Source: Narthecium ossifragum (taxonomy: Eukaryota; Streptophyta; Magnoliopsida; Dioscoreales; Nartheciaceae). From it: DNA of 64,000 bases. Under the pieces are notes generated by a model. That model was not told the origin of the DNA and searched no databases. It saw only the letters and a program-made list of their open reading frames with translations. Made by a program: the position numbers and the translations under genes. Shown here piece after piece: positions 39,301-53,700 of this stretch (positions within the stretch are counted from its first letter, which is position 1; every line of letters begins with the position of its first letter). Location of the stretch: contig OY986973.1 in NCBI GenBank assembly GCA_963920575.1, forward strand, positions 2,750,606 to 2,814,605, written 5' to 3'.

Positions 39301-42300
39301 TCCTCTTCACCACCTTCACGCCGCCTTTGATGTTCTTTGATGCTCCCTGATTTAACTCTGCTGTTTCCACTGTGTGGGGTCCTTAAATCATCACCATCAC
39401 CACTTTCACGGAGCACAGGTTGTTCAACTCGTGAACTTAATTTCTGTTTCTCAGTAGAATGAACAAATATCTCATCTTCAATAGTTCCATGTGAAATTCG
39501 AGAATCTGAAGTCACATCTTCCCCTTCCCCCACAGTGTCGTCACCAAGTGCAAGCCTTTCGTCATGCTCATCATCTCTTTGTTCTATGCTCAACTCCCTT
39601 CCAATTTCATCTCCTACAGTGTGTTCTGAATTCAGGTTACCATCCACATCATCTTCTAGCTTTTCTTCTCGGGAGTCCTCGTTTTTAATCATCAATGTGC
39701 TATCACCATGGATGACATCTCTTGAGTGAACTCCAGTACTGCTAGAATATTTTCCTCGTTCACTACCATGTGGGAATCTGTAATAGGAAGAACATGTAAG
39801 ATTTCACTCATTCAAATGCGTTTTATTTAGAAAAGTAAATAATGAAGCTAGAATAAATAACTGAGTCAGAAATGTATGGAATGCATTGATTTTTTTTTTT
39901 TAAATCTGAAAGAAAAACAAGTAAAATTAATTCTCAGACTTAATAGTCTGATGATACCCAAAGGACACAACAAAGACACAAGTCTGAGTCTGAAATATCT
40001 AGCATATGTTGAAATTTTTCAACACCTGAAAGCAAAACAAGTAATTATTAATTCTGATTTGATAAACATGATGATAACCAAGGACACAACAAAGACACAA
40101 GTACCGGATGGATTGTTTTGCCATATGAGCTAATATATAAGCGTACAGGACATTTACAAATTCTCTATTATGATGCTAAGCAAGGTATCGAACATCAACA
40201 CTCAGAAAGATACAATGATATAAGTAAAAGGCTTTGCCTAATGAGTTTTGAGCAGAGATATAGGCTTCGTTTGGGCGTGCGTTGTGTTTTTTTATGACTG
40301 TGGTGAGGTGGGGTGCGGTAACAATTGAAAAACTATTTAGCATGTAACATTAATATGTGGTATAAAAGTTTGTTCATGAAGTTTGTTGTTTGGATGTGTG
40401 CTTAGGTTCAACTGTGGTGGAATCAAAACAGTAGTTTTTCAATTCAAAATCAGTTTAAGATTCCGTTTCTATGTTTTTTAGGCCACAACGGAGGTGCGGC
40501 CAAATAAAAGCACCTATAAACTACTTCGCCTTTGACACAGTTTGGACGTGGTCCCCAACAGTCTATGTTTCTTTCCAAATGGGATTATTATGAACACAAT
40601 TGTGTTCAGTTCAAAAAAAAAGTGCGTTTGGGCAGTGCGAACGTACGCCCAAAATGGACCCATAGATTAACGGTTTATTGGGCAATATCAATGCTTTGCT
40701 TTTTTTATTAGTTAAGCCAGAAGGCTAGGGGAGAAAAGGAGGAGTACAAGGCAGACAGGGGTGGCCCAGAAGGACCAGCCCGTGTCATTTCCTAATTTAC
40801 AGGAAAGAATGTAAGTTTGGCATGTGTATACTCCGAATGACATGATTCTCAGTGAGAAGGTAGATATCAAATATAAGGTAAAACCGTAAACAGTGAAAGA
40901 CTTCATAACCACATTTCAACTCACCCTGCCCCCCTGACCTGAGTTAAATTTATGTTCAAGCAATTATATTTCTAAAGACATACTAAACAAACCTAAAAAG
41001 TTTCTTGAAAAGTATGTAGCGCTTGGCAAAAGTAAGCAGCTACTAACAAAGCAATTTCTAGATTTCAAATGTAATTGACTTGAGGTATCCAGAAGGAGAG
41101 CTTACAGTCCTAAAAAAAATCAATAAATTATACCTTTCTAAAAGATGTGCACCAGAAGGACCAGCAGGATAAGCAGGGCTCCGGGACTTGGGCGCCCCTG
41201 AAGGGAAGGGTAAAATACCATCTTCTTCAAGTGTAGAAGGAATTCTTCTAGATGGCATTTCCCTCTTCCTATCGGCAAAAGCTTGTGGAATGCGATTAGA
41301 GAATTCTCTTTCATTATTCCTATCTTCATCTTGTACATCATGGACTCCTTTGAGATGTTCTTCCTGATCATCATACTCAGGTTGGTCTATGGCACCACTA
41401 TATGTAGTTGAATCATCCATAGGATCTTGCAAGACAATCTGCTCATGCAACAATTTTAAGTATGTATTTAAAAAGAGACGCATACTTCAGAAAATGAACT
41501 AGGCATCTTAGAATAGATTAGAAAACTATGAGGAAGCTAACATTGTATCGACTATGCAGATAAAAGCCATATATTACCTCTATAATTGCATCTGAATCAC
41601 GGACACGAGGTGGCCTAGTATCTATTGAGGGAAGGCGCTCGCCATAACCACCTTCAACTTGTATTGCTCTCCCGGTTGGCTGCTTACAATGACCCACAGA
41701 TTCACATAAGACCGTAAGATTGGTAGCGAAACTTGGGGAGATAAAAATCGACCAGAAACATCAAGATTGAACAAAAACTCTTCAAGGGCTCAGGAAAAAT
41801 GAAAGGAATGCTAGAAAAAAACAAAGAAATAAGATAAGGCGGGCATAGTGGCTAGGTGCTTAGCATATGAAAGTCGAATGTTGCTATTCAGTTCCACAGT
41901 CCTTTTTGAAGTGGACTGTTCGTAGTGTTAATTCTCCTTTCTATGAGAGCAAAGCAATAGAACAGCGTAAATTAAGATAAGGTAGATACCAATTGTGGCC
42001 GTATGCCTGCCATTGCTCTTCCTTGGCCATTCATATCAGCTTGTCCATTATCTGCTTTCACATGATGAGGATTTTCAGCAGAATCGTGAAGGCCAGTTGC
42101 AGCAGCAAGTTCAGGTGGTAAATCTGGATCATAGTCCTGAGAAAAGTTGGAATACTTGGCATTATGCAAGGCATATTAGTAGACAGTTTACAGTGGCCCT
42201 TTTAAAATGACACTACCTGCTCTGATCTCCCACTCTCGTAAACACGGATTTTGCTTTGCATTGTAGCCTCTAAACGAAGTTGTTCCTGCATAATTGGGGG

Positions 42301-45300
42301 CAAAGAATAAACGCTCGTAATAGATTAGTGCAACTAATAATATGATGGAAACATACCAGCTGCTTGCAATATTCTTTCCAGTTATCTTCATCCAGTCCAA
42401 AATTAAAGAAATCAGATATATCCACCCCAGGATATCTCCATGGTTTCTCCTCGAAACCATCAATGTCAACATCGAATACAGTCCTGAACAATATTTGAAA
42501 GAAGGAAGTTAGAGTCTCGAGAAAAATAATGGGTAGTACACCACAGTGAACTGTAAATGTCAATATGGAGTCACTAAGAGACAGCCCCCGTGAGCAGGTT
42601 TGACAAATAAACACAGCGATATGAAGCTCTTTTTTTCCTTCCAGGAGGCAGGTTCAATTTATAATAGTATCAATAACTTATTGCATCATAAGATTCCACT
42701 CCATCCTAGTTGGTCAGTACACCACAGCCACCACCTTAACTGAATGATCTGGAGAGAGATTGGTGTTGGCGCTAATGGTAGTGATGTGTGTGAGGTTTGT
42801 AAGCTTCTCGGAAAGAATCAGGGGAAAAGTTGCAAAAAGAATATTTGAAAACAAAAATGGTAAATATAGATTAAATAGTAAACCAATATACATATATCCC
42901 ACTAATCTCAATCTCTGTAGCATGGACCATGCCAAGATAAGATTTGGGAGTCATTATGGGTCCGTTTGGAAGCACATGAATGGGTGGAATCCGCAAGAAT
43001 CCGGTGAATCCGGTGTATTGGCGGATTCCACGCACGCTCATTCGAGCGTTTGGCGTGCCAGCGCATTCCATTATTTCGGAATCCGCCTCCTTGCGGATTC
43101 CGAAAAAATGGAATGGCATTCCATGCGGATACCGGGCGCGGGTTCCGCGCGGAACCCGCGCCAAACAGGCCCTATATAGATACCATTGAGACACTTCATG
43201 CAACCACCATCCGAAGAGAGAATCCGGATCTCATTCATTGCCAAAGCGAATGAAAAAATTGCCAAAAACATTTTTGACAGCATGACAAAATTCTAAGCAG
43301 TAAAATGTCTCAAATTTATATTGAGCACTTCAGATAGTCTCCAGTTAAGCTGCCATAAAAAAACCATACTTTTTCGCAAGTCACATTTTTTAACCATAGG
43401 ATACTAATGCAGTCAAGTTATACATATGAACGTCAACGAATCCCTTTGTTCCCTTCATTCAGACCGGATTGAACCATTTTGCTCAAGTTAAACCTTGCCA
43501 GCATCCAAATGCTTTAACCAGAAGCAAGTTCATGTTTGTTATCTATTGCAACAATAAAAAGTAGAAAATTACTAAATTAAGTCAATGTATTAGACTCTCA
43601 TCAACATCGTCATTAAGGATCAAGTGCTTTAATTCTCGTTCATTAGGCTGAAATTATGGTGATATTTCCTCCAAGTGATTCCCACAATTTTCTCGCTTGA
43701 TTCTCTTTTATGGGTGCCTTCCCCTGCTTACAACCTCAAACTGCTCCGGTGTCTGCATCCAATCAAGTCCAATAAGCATGCCTAAAATAGTAAAATATAA
43801 CCTTCTTTTTGTAACACAGAGCAATTAAGTCAGGTCAGATAATGAGTTCTCAAACAATACTTCCAAGGAGCTGTAGGAACTCTGAGGAGTTGTTCGAGCG
43901 AATTACACAATAGATGGTCTTCTCCTGCCATTCGCTAGCATGAGCCCAGCCCCTGAATTGGTCAGCTACACACTCTATCCCCTTTTACAGGCCACTCCTT
44001 GGCCAACTCAAATTAATTTCTTTGCTCTTTCCCTGAGATCACGAGCAAGCTAATCCATACTCCACATATAATCTCATGTATTGTGTAGCTGTTGTTTCAT
44101 TCTACTTAGTTTGATATCTCTGAGGATCTGTTTTCATCATATTCCTTGCGTCAGGTACTCTCAAACGCCGAGGCTAGGACAGTTTAAATTGCTACATCGG
44201 TAAGATGCAAACAAGACTCTCCTTGTGTATCCTATGATCTACAGTGCGCTAATGTTCATATAAAGTATGAGGTTTCTCAAACATCCAGGGGTACTCGCAC
44301 AATATAAATCTGTAGGGCCAGCTAAATATAAACCTAGCAACTTGTATATGCTTAAAAATGAAAATAAAATGGTATTTTCAAAATGGAAATTCTATTCAAC
44401 ATGCAAATATTCTTGTCTTACTTGTGTGACGGTAGAGTGAAGTCCAACCCAATACCATAAGGACGAGTGGAGGAGTTATTGCCCCAGGCAGGTCCATAAC
44501 CAGGGTGGAAGTTTTTCTGAGCAGGAATAGCCCGCCCCCCTATAGGTCTCCAATCACCTCTCCCCCTACCAGCAATGGCGCCCATGGCAAGAGGAGGACG
44601 AGCTTGACCAGGGACACCAGCAGAACCAGAAATAGGGCCAGCTACAGATGCTGCACCAGGTCTTACATACTGCATTTGAATGAAAAAAAAACAAAATATT
44701 AAGTATGGGGCTTCAAAATCATGTCAGCAATTAGCTTTAAGCTAGCTTAGTTACAAAGTGTCAAGTATTGACCTTCAGAAAATACACAAGCTAAAATTTC
44801 AAACAGGGCATAGAAGTAAAAAACCAAGAACTAAGCAGAAGTAGATATACATAACCATGCAGTAAATTTCATGTTTTGATACTGAACTTTCAAATGAAGT
44901 AAGTTTTGGAGGAACTATATGATTGTGAATAGTGAGGAATAGTGGCAGTCAAAAGGGCAAGATCCAACCAAATAGCATTTCTATAGTTTCCTTGGGCAAA
45001 GATAGACAAAACTAGATGTACTATGCCAGAAAAGCATTAATAACAATGTAACAACAACATATATCCACCTTACAAAGTCCTAAAAATTGAAATTCATTCT
45101 CGAAGCCTTAGTGGATGAAATTTTTGACTTACTAAAACAGGGAATTAGCACGTTGAAATCAAATACTTGAGAATAAAAAGGTAAAATCTTCTAGAAATCA
45201 AGGTTTCTAATTTCTTAGTTTACCATGGTATGATTGGGTGTACTCCTCACAGATCGTTGGGTATGCGACGAGAATCATACTTTGGAAAAGGAGGCTCAAA

Positions 45301-48074
45301 ATGTGTAATTTTTGTGCATAAAAACCAGGGAGAGGATAAGAAATTAAAAGAACATTTTGAATAAGCAGGAGTTTAAGTCATGATATAAAAATTCTAGTTT
45401 ATACCCTTCATGTGTTCGCAAGTTTTCTCATGGAGCAAAATTAGCATTTCTTCTAAGTGGATGGCATGGTTTATACATTGTGACAACAATAGTTGGGACA
45501 GAAATGCACAGTATATTGTCTTGACCCCATCATGGTTAATGATCGTGAAAGTATTTTTTCCAAATTTCCGAGACGGTTTCTATTAATCAGGTCAATTTCT
45601 GGCATTCTGCACAACCCATTAAGCCTTATTAAGTAGTATAATACAGTTAAAAGCCTAAGTTTAACCCTCTCCCCGGTGCCAATCCAAACCTCCTCTCCAC
45701 CTACTGCTCCAAATCTCCCCCAACGTCTTTCTCAATGCCACCTTGGTGCCGCCCTTTTCTCTCCTCTCCACCATTCCTCTATCTCTCTCTCTCTCTCACT
45801 CTTGACAGCACGGGAGACCTCAGTACCCATAAACAACTTGGGCTCTCATGTCATATACCTTAAAGAAACTGCCTCAAAAACATTCTAACGTATTGTACAA
45901 AAAGTTCAGAGCTATTAAGGCAAGAGTCCAGGTCACTGATCAACTCAATTGACTCGATATCCTTTTTGAAGCTCCAACTCAACAGTTAAATGGACAAGCG
46001 TGTGCGGCTCCCCAATGTTTCTTAATGTTGTCCTCTCTTGAAATGATGTACCATTCCAATCTTTACACATATCCTTTTGAAATGGCACTCGATATTGTTT
46101 AAATGTACCAATGCAGATTAATCTTTCGTAATAGATATATGTACCTTATCATTCTCATCTGAAAACACTAAGTTAGTGGACCTTTCCTGATACCCAAATT
46201 CATAATCAGGAGTAAAGCCAAGTACAAAAAGAAACACACACACAAGTAATATGTCCAAAAGAAAGCATCATTGTTTGTGGTCTCTGGCTTTCTTAGGCCT
46301 TGAAGCTGGTTAGATCGTATAAAATAAATTTTTTGACTGCTTAGGATATGTCAGTTGTCCAAGCTCAAACTTCGAGAGCATGGAAAACGTGAAAAAAGGA
46401 ATCTGCTTTGACTTTGCACATACATATTGTTGAAGACTAGATAAGTTGAAAATGTCTAAAATATCTCACAAGAAAGAACAATTCGACAGTCCAACCGATT
46501 TAACTAAGTCCGTGTAATAGATACAAAAGTTGAGCAAGAACCCTCCTACATTGACATTATAGACTTATAGTGGACTATTAAAGCCCCCCCCCTCCCTCTT
46601 GTGGTCTCCTCGTCAACAAACTCATATTTAAGTGTAGCGACTGAAAAGCTAAAGAGGAACAAGCTTATTTAAGAACAACATATAAAGCTTTGGATACATT
46701 GCAATATTGTCTTTTCTTTGTCTAAAGTAGTTGGTGTGTCATGGATTCTACTGCAGTCCCTTCCAAAAGCGACATATGACTTAGCACTTTTTTCACTCAA
46801 GCCTGCCGAATTTCGATACCTTGGGCAATGTGAACTATCTTCATTGCTAAAGACACCTATCATGATCATAGTCAAGTAGCACACGGACAAGATTTACATA
46901 AACTGAATGTAATTGCTGTAGGATCAAGGGAGAGAAAAGGTATTCATTCAAGCAATAGCACGATTACAATTTGCATAGTACAGACTACATAATTCGATCA
47001 ACTCACCATCAATGTCGCACAATCTTTCTTCCTCAGTTTACAATTTGCAAACATAACTATCAACTTACAATTTCTCCATTCCAAAAGACTCGGAAAACTG
47101 ACCTTGAACATTGAATGATGCTGTGGATGAAACCCATGACTATTGTAACCAATCCTGGCTCCAACGACACCACTTACTGCACCGTTCCCTTTTGCTGCCT
47201 CTCCCATGTCCTTCCTCTCGCCGTCCGCAGCCATTTGCATACCCTCATCGCCCCACTCTTGCTCCTCCATGGCCGGGAGATGGTGCGGGACTTCGTCCGC
47301 AACGATGACCAGATCCTCCTCTCCATCCTCATCGTCTTCATCATCACCCCCTGGTCCTTTGTTCATATCACCGCCAAGCGGCCCATGATTGTTGTCATTC
47401 AAAACTATCTGTAGGTCATCCTCGCTATCACTATCCCAGTCTTCGCTTCTAGAGGTCTTACTGTTCCCACCATTGATGGCATGGAAAGCACCCGCAACCG
47501 AGGGTACAGTTGAGACACCTGGAATTACCGGTTCTTGATTGAGATCATCCATCTCCATACCCACCCTCCCACCTCCTCCTCCACCGAGAAGCGCGCCACC
47601 ATCTCCATCCCTGGCCACAAATCCCTTATCTTTATCACTAATAATGCCCCTGCCAGGGGTCCCCGAAACCCTAGCTCCTGGATCCTCTTCCAAAACCCTA
47701 GACTTGCCCGCGCTCTCCTTCTTCGACGTCCTCGCGGTGGCACCTGAAGGCGCGATGTCGTCCTCGTCGTCGATCCAATTTTCCGGCGGCTCCACCACGG
47801 GGGGGGCGGGACCAAGGAGCCAGTCGTCGTCCCCATCATCGGCGGGGGCGGAAGCTGGAATTTGGGTCAGCTTCGGAGCGGGCGGAGCCGAAGGGATCGT
47901 GCGCAAAGATCCGAAGAGAATCTGATCGTCACCGTCGTCGTCATCGGCTGCGATGTGGTCGCGAGGAAGACTCGGGGCGGCAGCCTTGAGCGGCGGCGCA
48001 GCAGCAGGCGCGGAGAGGGGCTTGAGGACATCGGTGTAGAGATCCCCGAACTCGTCGTCGTCGTCGATCTCCAT
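36354..48074 (-). CDS. FIPS5-like: FIP1-like pre-mRNA polyadenylation factor (FIPS5 type)
   Basis: Nine exons: 48074-47103, 44669-44422, 42483-42357, 42285-42217, 42136-41990, 41679-41578, 41438-41134, 39777-38106, 36959-36354; GT-AG throughout; 1415 aa. The N-terminus ([17 protein letters not shown]) is the acidic start of plant FIP1 proteins. Residues 324-406 are Gly/Pro-rich. The Fip1 motif spans about 407-449 and contains [20 protein letters not shown] and NWKEYCKQ. The C-terminal half, mostly one 1.67-kb exon, is a highly charged Arg/Glu/Asp/Lys-rich tail ending [11 protein letters not shown], the pattern of long plant FIP1[V] proteins. FIP1 belongs to CPSF and bridges poly(A) polymerase, CstF77, CPSF30 and RNA, shaping poly(A)-site choice in the nucleus. 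Introns carry two small Tourist-like elements. All exon phases agree. Confidence 0.92.
40263..40661. mobile_element. Tourist-like MITE in a FIP1-like intron
   Basis: The left end GGCTTCGTTTGGGCGTGCG is an imperfect inverse of the right end CGTACGCCCAAAATGGACCC. ATA flanks both sides as a possible 3-bp target duplication. Length about 400 bp, no coding capacity. GTTTGG-type ends are common in Harbinger-derived MITEs. Confidence 0.55.
42958..43172. mobile_element. Tourist-like MITE in a FIP1-like intron (215 bp, GC-rich)
   Basis: GGGTCCGTTTGG at the left is inverse to CCAAACAGGCCC at the right, with TAT on both flanks. The interior has further hairpins, including GCGGGTTCCGCGCGGAACCCGC. It is much more GC-rich than the surrounding intron. 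Confidence 0.65.
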
Positions 48075-50752
48075 GGGTGGTACGAGGAGAGAGGGATTGG
48101 GGACGACGAGTTAAGGCTAGTGGCGGCGTCCCTTCTTGTGAGGGAAAAAAGAAGGTTCAGAGTGGCGTCTGAGTTTAGAGCGTATCAACAGCGAGGACGA
48201 CAAAAGCCAACTATTTACTAAAATGGTTAATATCACATTTTACTCTCCAAAATCTTTAAATTTCACATTTAATCCATTTTCAAGAATATTTTTCTTTTTT
48301 GCAGATATCCCCCTGGCTGGTTTTTTTTGTTTTTTGGCAAAGTAAGCCAAGTGGCTTGTAATGGCTGGTATTTGCATCAAACACCTCTCTTACTAATTTG
48401 ACCTAAAAACCAATCTTTTTCAGTATCCTTTTTGAATCTCTGCTCGGGACTCGATGTAAATTAATTAGTTAGTCAAGGTAATTTTGTCACTCTATCTTGT
48501 TTGAGGTAGCATAGCTTTGAGTTGTTAAATGGAGTCTATGGTGACTAAAGGCAAAGGGTTTTTTGCATAAAATACCAATAAGAGATCAAGTATGATGAAT
48601 TATTAAATCGACCTCATAAGAGGCAGTTGGTTACCATACAGGTTATAATAAATTCGGTTTATTTTTAGCGCACGACAGATGAGGACGTGAGACCAAGGGT
48701 TGATAAATTTATATTTAACGATGAAAATGCTTTCAATCCAATGATGAAGATCAATCATGAATTAAATTAATAAGGCTCACTGAGACACATAACTAAAAAG
48801 ATAAATGAAAACCGAGCCATGACACGAGCCCACGCCCTATTATATATTATATTATGTCATATCATATATATAATCACTCTTATACGAAACAATGGAGAGT
48901 GAACAAAACTTTATTCAATTATTGTAATCCATTCAACTCAATATCCAATGGTAGAGATTAGTGGTAGAGATTGGAAAAACATAAACATAACTAAAAGTAT
49001 AGTTGAAAAAATATAGACAAATAAAAACATGTGGCTTGTGAACCTAACTGAAAAAATAAAGATATATTTTGCATGACACAAATCTTTAATAAAAATAATT
49101 TATCACATTATGTAATTAATGGTAAACAAACTATATGATCAATCCGGTAGTTAGCTTTTTGTAAATTAATGCAATAAAGGAGATTGTTTTTATTTTGCAA
49201 AATTCAACAAGAAGGTAGTTTTCTATAATAATCTTAAAATATAGGTGACAATATGCAATAAAACCCATATATTTACAACTTCTATATAACAAACCTTCTT
49301 GCACACTATCCGAGCTCTGACACCGGTCCGGGCCGAGACCCGACCCGGTCTACGACTTGGTTCGACTCAAACTCATGATTCGGAACCAACTGGTCAGCAC
49401 GTGCGATCCGCGTGCCGTCTGTCATTAAGCAAAATATCCACCGTTGGGATGCGCCAAAGTCCGTGCGAGGCTCGTTTGCTAGGGCACCATCAACGCGCTT
49501 TGTTTTCTAGGGTTTCGTCTCTCCGCCTGCCGTCGATCGCCTCCGCCACTGATCAGCTAGGATTTGGATCGCCAGTCATCCAGTGAGGTGTCGATCCTCA
49601 CTCTCCCTATATGGTAACCGTCGTATCCAGTATCTGTTTCTCGAATGAGATTTTCGGCTATGATTCATGTGTTGGCGCTAGAGAAGATCGGTTCTTGGTT
49701 TGGTTTTATGGAGATTGTATGTGGCATATGTTGCTCTTTTCTGGTGTCATATTTATCTTAGAGCTGTTCGCAATCATCACTACGTTAAAATCTACTGTGA
49801 AGGAGGTAATGGGTTAGGAAAGAAGAAAAATTGGAGTAAATAGGGGTCAATCTACATACCATAGTCGAGAATTTGGATTGTTTTGTGAAATTTAGGGTGA
49901 ACAGCAAGTGAGCTTGGAGTTGGAAATCCTAAGCTTGGAGTTAATTAAATATACTGTGGTCAGAGCCTGTAAGAGAAACTTTGACTTTATTGTTGATGGC
50001 GAGCCTCAAATCGTGGTTTATGGCCCCCATGGACTTCTAAGGCTTGTAAGGTTAGATGATGGATATTGGAAGCTACAAGAGGAGCTTTTATTTAATATTG
50101 ACGATGATACATACACATCTCTGTCAGGGTAAATTAGGTATAGTAGCTGAAACCGTAGTTCAAACAATTCTTAAGTCCTTATTTGATGTTATTGCTGATA
50201 ACCGAGGACTTTGTTAGTTTGAGGTGAGTTAGTACTAAAGAAAGAAAGTAGAAGGGGGAGTTTGTGTGTGTATGGTGGTAAGAGCTAGTTGCTCGGGTTT
50301 ATCTAGGTTATTTACGACATGCTCGTTGGATCTTTAAGCATGTTATTTTTTATGTGGACTGTAGATGAATGTTGATTGCTCATAATAATGATTTATGATG
50401 ATTGGTAAGGCAACATTTGGAATGTATAAAACAATATGTCAATTAAAATCTCCCTTTTTAGGTGCTTCGTTACCAGAATATCGGCGAGAAGCTAATTGAT
50501 TCGTCACTTGCATTGCTTACTATTATGTCAACCGTACTCAACTTTATTAAAACAATGTGTTTCATTCCATGCGATTCTCTCGATAGAAAGGCAGTTGTCT
50601 CATTTAGTCCATGGTCTTTCCATTGACAATTTTGCTATTACAAACAGGATATAGCCTTTCTCATTCATCCCCACAATTATCTTTGAGCTTGACACTAGTC
50701 AGACAAAGCGGATTTGGCGTCAAGTAAAGTATATTCAGTGAACAAAGCCCAC
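48075..50752. other. Divergent promoter region between FIP1-like and cyclin-T genes
   Basis: The two genes are head to head. 48075-48200 is the FIP1-like leader and core promoter; 48240-49280 is AT-rich with no gene seen. Bases about 49470-49590 are GC/CT-rich and end near a GTGAGG-type donor, resembling a noncoding first exon of the cyclin-T gene. 50702-50752, after an acceptor TCAG, should be the rest of its leader. The 5' intron and first exon are inferred. Confidence 0.5.
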
Positions 50753-53700
50753 ATGTCTGGTATGTATCCGGGGGATAATTCACATCATGGGATGGGAGGG
50801 AGAAGCCCCTATAAACTGGTTCATGACAATCTCAATGAACACGATGCTTCGGGTTCTGGGTGGTACTTCAGTCGGAAGGATATTGAAGAAAACTCTCCAT
50901 CTAGGAGAGATGGCATCGACCTGAAGAAAGAGGCATATCTTCGCAAATCTTATTGCACATTTCTGCAGGATTTAGGCATGAGACTTAAAGTGTAAGGTTC
51001 TCTTGGTTACTGCACCTTTTTACCCCTTCATTTATTAGGTTTATATGTTTACTTTTTATTCCAAAGTTTGAAACTTCATTTCTAGACCACTAGCCTAAGA
51101 TAAGTGCTTTTATCACACATTCTTTAAGGTTTTAGATATTGATCAAGTGATTCTTGTTCTTGCTCGAGGAAATTCAAATGCTTCGATACCATTGTGTACT
51201 CTTAACTGTTTGATAGTTGGCAATCAGCTATGTCAGTTGCCGTATGTTTTATCTTGTTGATGACAAGGAATAGATGTGTTAGAGCAGCGAGAAATTTTCA
51301 TATTCATGGATGTAATTTTTTGTGCTCAACCTATGAAGAAAAGTATGCGGTCCACTTACAAGTCTGTGTATAAAGTCTCTCGATGTGGATCGACTATTTT
51401 CCACGCAGAAGAGAGGTTTTGCTGGCTACTTGCTCTGTCTCCTGCAACTGCTTTTATTGAATTGGCACCCTGGTAGAATGTAGTTTGTGAATGGTGACAA
51501 ACAACGGAAGCAAAAAGAATCAAAGACCAAATTTCTTTTGTTTAGTTACTTAGCTCCTTTGATTTCCTTTACAAGTTACCGCGAGTAGGATATTTTGACA
51601 AACAAGGGTAAGGATCGTCATTATTCTGCATTTGCAGCTTATTTTTGGCATATTGCCTTACCAAAGCGTTGCACATATTGTGCAGCCATAGACTATTTGA
51701 TTTTCTGTTGTCCTTGCAGAGTTAAAACTAACTTCCACTATCTGGCTATTTCAATTGGTATCTCTGTGTTACTCAATTGAAATTTCTTGTTTATCGATCA
51801 TTTTTGGTGGTTGCACTAGAAGTGGTCAAATGATGTTGCATGACTTCACTTTTACATTTTTAAGAAGACATGGCTATAGAGAATATAGCAAATTTGTGAA
51901 GATAATATCCAAAAAATTTCGTCCTTCTATTTCTTTGCCATAATTTGGACCTGTGAAGTTTCAAACTAAGCGGTTAATTTCTTGATGGTGGTGCCCCATG
52001 ACCAGTTTTTTTAGCGAAAAGATAGAGTGGTCATCAGAATTAAAAGTTTTGAACATGCTGAGCCCCTAACTTAGACTGTGATCTTTTTCATTGTGGGGAT
52101 ATGGTTTTATACTATACTACGAGCAAACATCGTTTCCATGTTAAGATTTTTCAGCCGCCTTTCCTGGATTTGATAAAAGACTCTGGAGCGGGTAATGCTT
52201 CACTTGCAATTGGAAAGTAGATGTATGCCAGTTAAATATCGGCTGTGTAGTCGGCCAGTTTTTAATAGTAAATTCTTTAAGCTAAGAATTTGGGCAAGTT
52301 GTTAATATGGCATTCTTCAAATTTCTCGGGGAAAAAGAAAAGTTAGTGAGCGCGAGAAGATTAAAGGATAAATATCTCAGTGGAAGTAGAGAATGATAAT
52401 GTATCACCCTTTCTCATGGACACAGGCATTCTTCAAAATGAAGCTGCACGTAGACATTTCGTTCATACCTTTTGTAGATGGGAAATCCATCATCCTAGCT
52501 CCTTCCAAGTAAGCTGCAGGCCCATTTTTGCGATTTTTATCTTTCTAGCTACTTTGTCAGCCCTTGGGGTTGCTTGGCAAGGTTTATGAAGCTGCTTTCA
52601 AAATGGTCAAACATTCGAGTGTTGGTGCCTTATAGGAACTTCTTAGCATTGTAATTTCTTGCTGCCTGTAAATTTCTTCCCTTTCATTTCTGCTCATGCT
52701 TTTATCATATGGTGAATTCACATCAAATGTGAGAAAATCATGAGAGGAACTCTCAAAAAGAGAGTTTATAGGAGAGGATGAAATAATTGGAAGCCAATTG
52801 TGGCAGAGTGTAATTATAATGGTGGCCATCGAGAGCTATGTTGAACGTCCAAATTCAGAGTATGCCATAACCATTAAAAGGTTCTAACATAGTTAAAACT
52901 GTAGATGTGAAAGTAATTTAGTGAGCTATTAGTTGGCAAACAAAATCATGAGGGGTTGTAGACTGGATGTTTAAAGTTGTTTAGATGCATGTTGCTTCTT
53001 GTTATCACAGTTCCTTTGTGGACTTGGATCTAATGTTCTTTTGAATAATGCTTCATTACTTTGCATATACTTTTAGCATGCATCAGAAACATTTCTATTG
53101 CATGTTAATCTGCTCATGCATTTTTGTGCATACAAAATGTCTGGCACGCTTTCTGGTTATTCCTTGCATCTGAGACTGATGTGGAGTCGTTCTTAATGCA
53201 GACCTCAGGTAACGATAGCAACTGCGATCATATTTTGTCATCGCTTTTTCCTGCGCCAGTCACATGCAAAGAATGATAGGAGGGTGAGTGTTGTTGCTTT
53301 CTCCTGAAAACATGTGCTTTTATATTTAGAAGATTATTCTTGTGCAACATGTATTTGTGTCATTTTATGCTATGTTATTTGTTATCCGACTTTGCGCACT
53401 TCGAACTTGTCTTATCTCATTTGACTTTTGTGCATGAAGCTCTCACTGTATGGAATCTGGACTATAGACCAATTTGTCGGTAGACTAAAGTCATTAAACT
53501 TCTGACCAAGGATTGCCGTACCGGGCGATACCCCCCCCCCCCCCCCCCCGCCGTTCCGTGCATGGTATTGGATCTGTGGGGGGGTCGGATGGCATGGGGT
53601 GGTACGTGCCAGTTTCGGCTGGTACATACTGGGAAAAAATATTAAAAGAGGCAGGAGGCGAGAATGGAAAGGGAAAGGAGGGGAAGGAAAAAAGGGAAGG

